Assembly: GCF_029168945.1 (NCBI RefSeq) | Contig: NC_083610.1 | Location: 75,507,580-75,571,579 of the forward strand | Direction: 5' to 3' | Source of the DNA: Cannabis sativa | Lineage: Eukaryota; Streptophyta; Magnoliopsida; Rosales; Cannabaceae | DNA length: 64,000 bases | Shown here: positions 62,785-64,000 of the stretch, piece after piece | How positions within the stretch are numbered: position 1 is the first letter of the stretch | Layout: each line of letters starts with the position of its first letter | Notes under the pieces: model-generated | The model's input: only the letters and a program-made list of their open reading frames with translations | Told to the model about the DNA's origin: nothing | The model's database searches: none | Translations under genes and position numbers: made by a program

Positions 62785-63324
62785 TGTGGAGTCTTAAACT
62801 CCAAACAAGAACCAACAAAAACTAAGAACAATGCACAATGATCAAGAACATGAATTGAACATAAAACCACAGCATAAATCATAACATAAACTAGTAAATG
62901 CACCAACTAATGAAAGCACTAAACAACAACAAGAACTTATGTGGTTGGGCTACACAATCAATGTGATCAGGAGCTTAATCCACAGGAGAAAGTAGCCTTG
63001 ATTCGGCTGTGGAGATGTACTTTTATTGATCTAAAAAGAGGTTACAAAACAGGGAAGAAACCCTTGTTACAATGGAGTCTTGCTCCTTACAATGTGTCTC
63101 ACTAGTGACATTCTCAAACAAACACAAGAGATGCCATTTACAACTCTCAATTTCTCTCTAAACCCTCTGAATTTTCTCTCTCAATCTGTACACAAGTGAG
63201 AGGTATTCATTTATAGGTATATGGTTAGCATATAACTAATTTAACTGTCAAGACATTTAAGTTAGTTAGAGGAGTATGCTAACTGTCAAAACCGAAACCT
63301 AGTTCAAGAGGTCAAACCTCAACA
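62785..63324 (-). repeat. Copia-2 5' LTR
   Basis: 540 bp, minus-strand TGTTGAGG to TCCACA. A likely TATA box (acctataaatg) lies at about 63210-63220. Confidence 0.92.
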
Positions 63325-63329
63325 AAATT

Positions 63330-64000
63330 AATAAGATAAATATAATTTAAATAAACAACTAAGAGAAAAAATATAGTATTATCGTGCAAATTTACCTCCT
63401 AGAAATACGAGTCTAGTCTCGTGCTAAGTTGAGACGTGTACTCATCCCTTAAAGAAAAAGTGATGATGTGTCAATAATATGGTTCTGATAGAATCGACCT
63501 CGCATGATTTTACTTGCCGAAAGATGCGACTGAGACAATGTTCTAATCGCATAGCTGACATGATCAAAGAATCAAGATGATCAAGAGAAGCTAGTACTGG
63601 TCGCGCATATCTGTGATATGCGATGAACGAGTGCATCTCTCCCGTGACAAGTAAAGATCGCTTCTTTACATAAGTTGTGGTATGACTTACTAGTATTTTC
63701 AACGATTAGTTAAAGAGCTCGCTGGCTCTAAATTGTAAACACGGAATGTCCAAAAAGTGTGATCAAGTGGTCGCTAATGTTCAACTAAACAAAGCCTCAG
63801 GGCCTATTATGCGAGTACAACACCATAGAGCCCTGAGAACTCGTGTGTAGGATACGAATGGTCAAATTGTGAACTAATAAGTCGCATACGTTGCTGCAAT
63901 CAAGGAATAGGAAAACATGCAAAACTGTTCGTATATTTATTATCTAAAATGTTTTTTCTTATTTAATGATGTAATTATTGAAGTAACGGTCCTGATTGAC
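63330..64000. other. Unassigned sequence at the window end
   Basis: Less AT-rich than the spacers, with words such as tcgcatatctgtgatatgcgatg (near 63602). One open frame on the minus strand (63702-63442) has no domain I recognise and no neighbouring exon signals. I assign nothing here. Confidence 0.5.

Larger units (their letters stand above)
58081..63324 (-). mobile_element. Ty1/copia LTR retrotransposon (Copia-2), nearly complete
   Basis: 5.2-kb element with a perfect 5-bp duplication AAATT (58076-58080 and 63325-63329). On the minus strand: 5' LTR, primer-binding site, gag, protease, integrase, reverse transcriptase, RNase H, polypurine tract ccaggtggaattt, 3' LTR. The LTRs begin TGTTGAGG and end TCCACA. 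Several stops and frameshifts break the polyprotein, but all domains are recognisable and nothing large is missing. Confidence 0.95.

Noticed and set aside
63442..63702. Small gene on the minus strand
   Set aside because: No recognisable domain, no start context or exon signals, and nothing to support expression.

Overview
The window is nuclear DNA from a flowering plant, and the gene models and transposon families point to a eudicot. Spliced genes with GT-AG introns, AT-rich spacers and dense Ty1/copia, Ty3/gypsy, L1-type LINE, hAT and MULE-like elements all support this. A Cannabaceae source is possible, but I cannot prove a species from the sequence. Only three ordinary host genes are visible; most of the rest is transposon-derived.

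Host genes: (1) the 3' part of a La-type RNA-binding protein gene (LA1-like, + strand, 58-2074, six exons; its 5' end lies outside the window); (2) a complete three-repeat MYB gene (MYB3R1-like, + strand, coding 17350-22910, about 1033 aa), a class that controls G2/M genes; (3) a complete aspartate aminotransferase gene (ASP3-like, - strand, 45994-49710, 12 exons, 459 aa) with an N-terminal PTS2-type peroxisome signal. In Arabidopsis, LA1 (At4g32720) and MYB3R1 (At4g32730) are direct neighbours, so this pair looks like retained microsynteny stretched by insertions.

Region by region: 2.1-5.1 kb is AT-rich spacer with a small inverted-repeat MITE. From 5.1 to 15.5 kb is a nest of four layers: a MITE with long inverted arms was entered by a 5'-truncated L1 LINE, which was entered by a hAT MITE (8-bp duplication GGCACGCG), which was entered by a 7.7-kb copia element (5-bp duplication ACTTC). 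The copia leader holds nine copies of a 16-bp near-palindrome. A further MITE lies at 15.6-16.0 kb, before MYB3R1. From 23.6 to 45.6 kb is a retroelement graveyard: LINE remnants, two solo LTRs of one family in opposite orientation, a second hAT MITE, a copia fragment, gypsy pieces and an internally deleted gypsy element (38699-43759, duplication ACACC). ASP3 follows. At 50.6-52.5 kb a long inverted repeat brackets a 0.44-kb piece of 25S rRNA sequence; next come a MULE-like MITE with a minisatellite, very AT-rich DNA, a LINE copy with a perfect 15-bp duplication (55898-57414), and an almost full-length but decayed copia element (58081-63324, duplication AAATT). The last 0.7 kb holds nothing I recognise.

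The three host genes do not form a pathway. The unusual material is the 25S rRNA capture inside a foldback structure, the palindrome array in the copia leader, and the exactly resolvable nested insertions. Exon borders come from reading splice signals and family conservation; transposon borders come from matched terminal sequences and target-site duplications.
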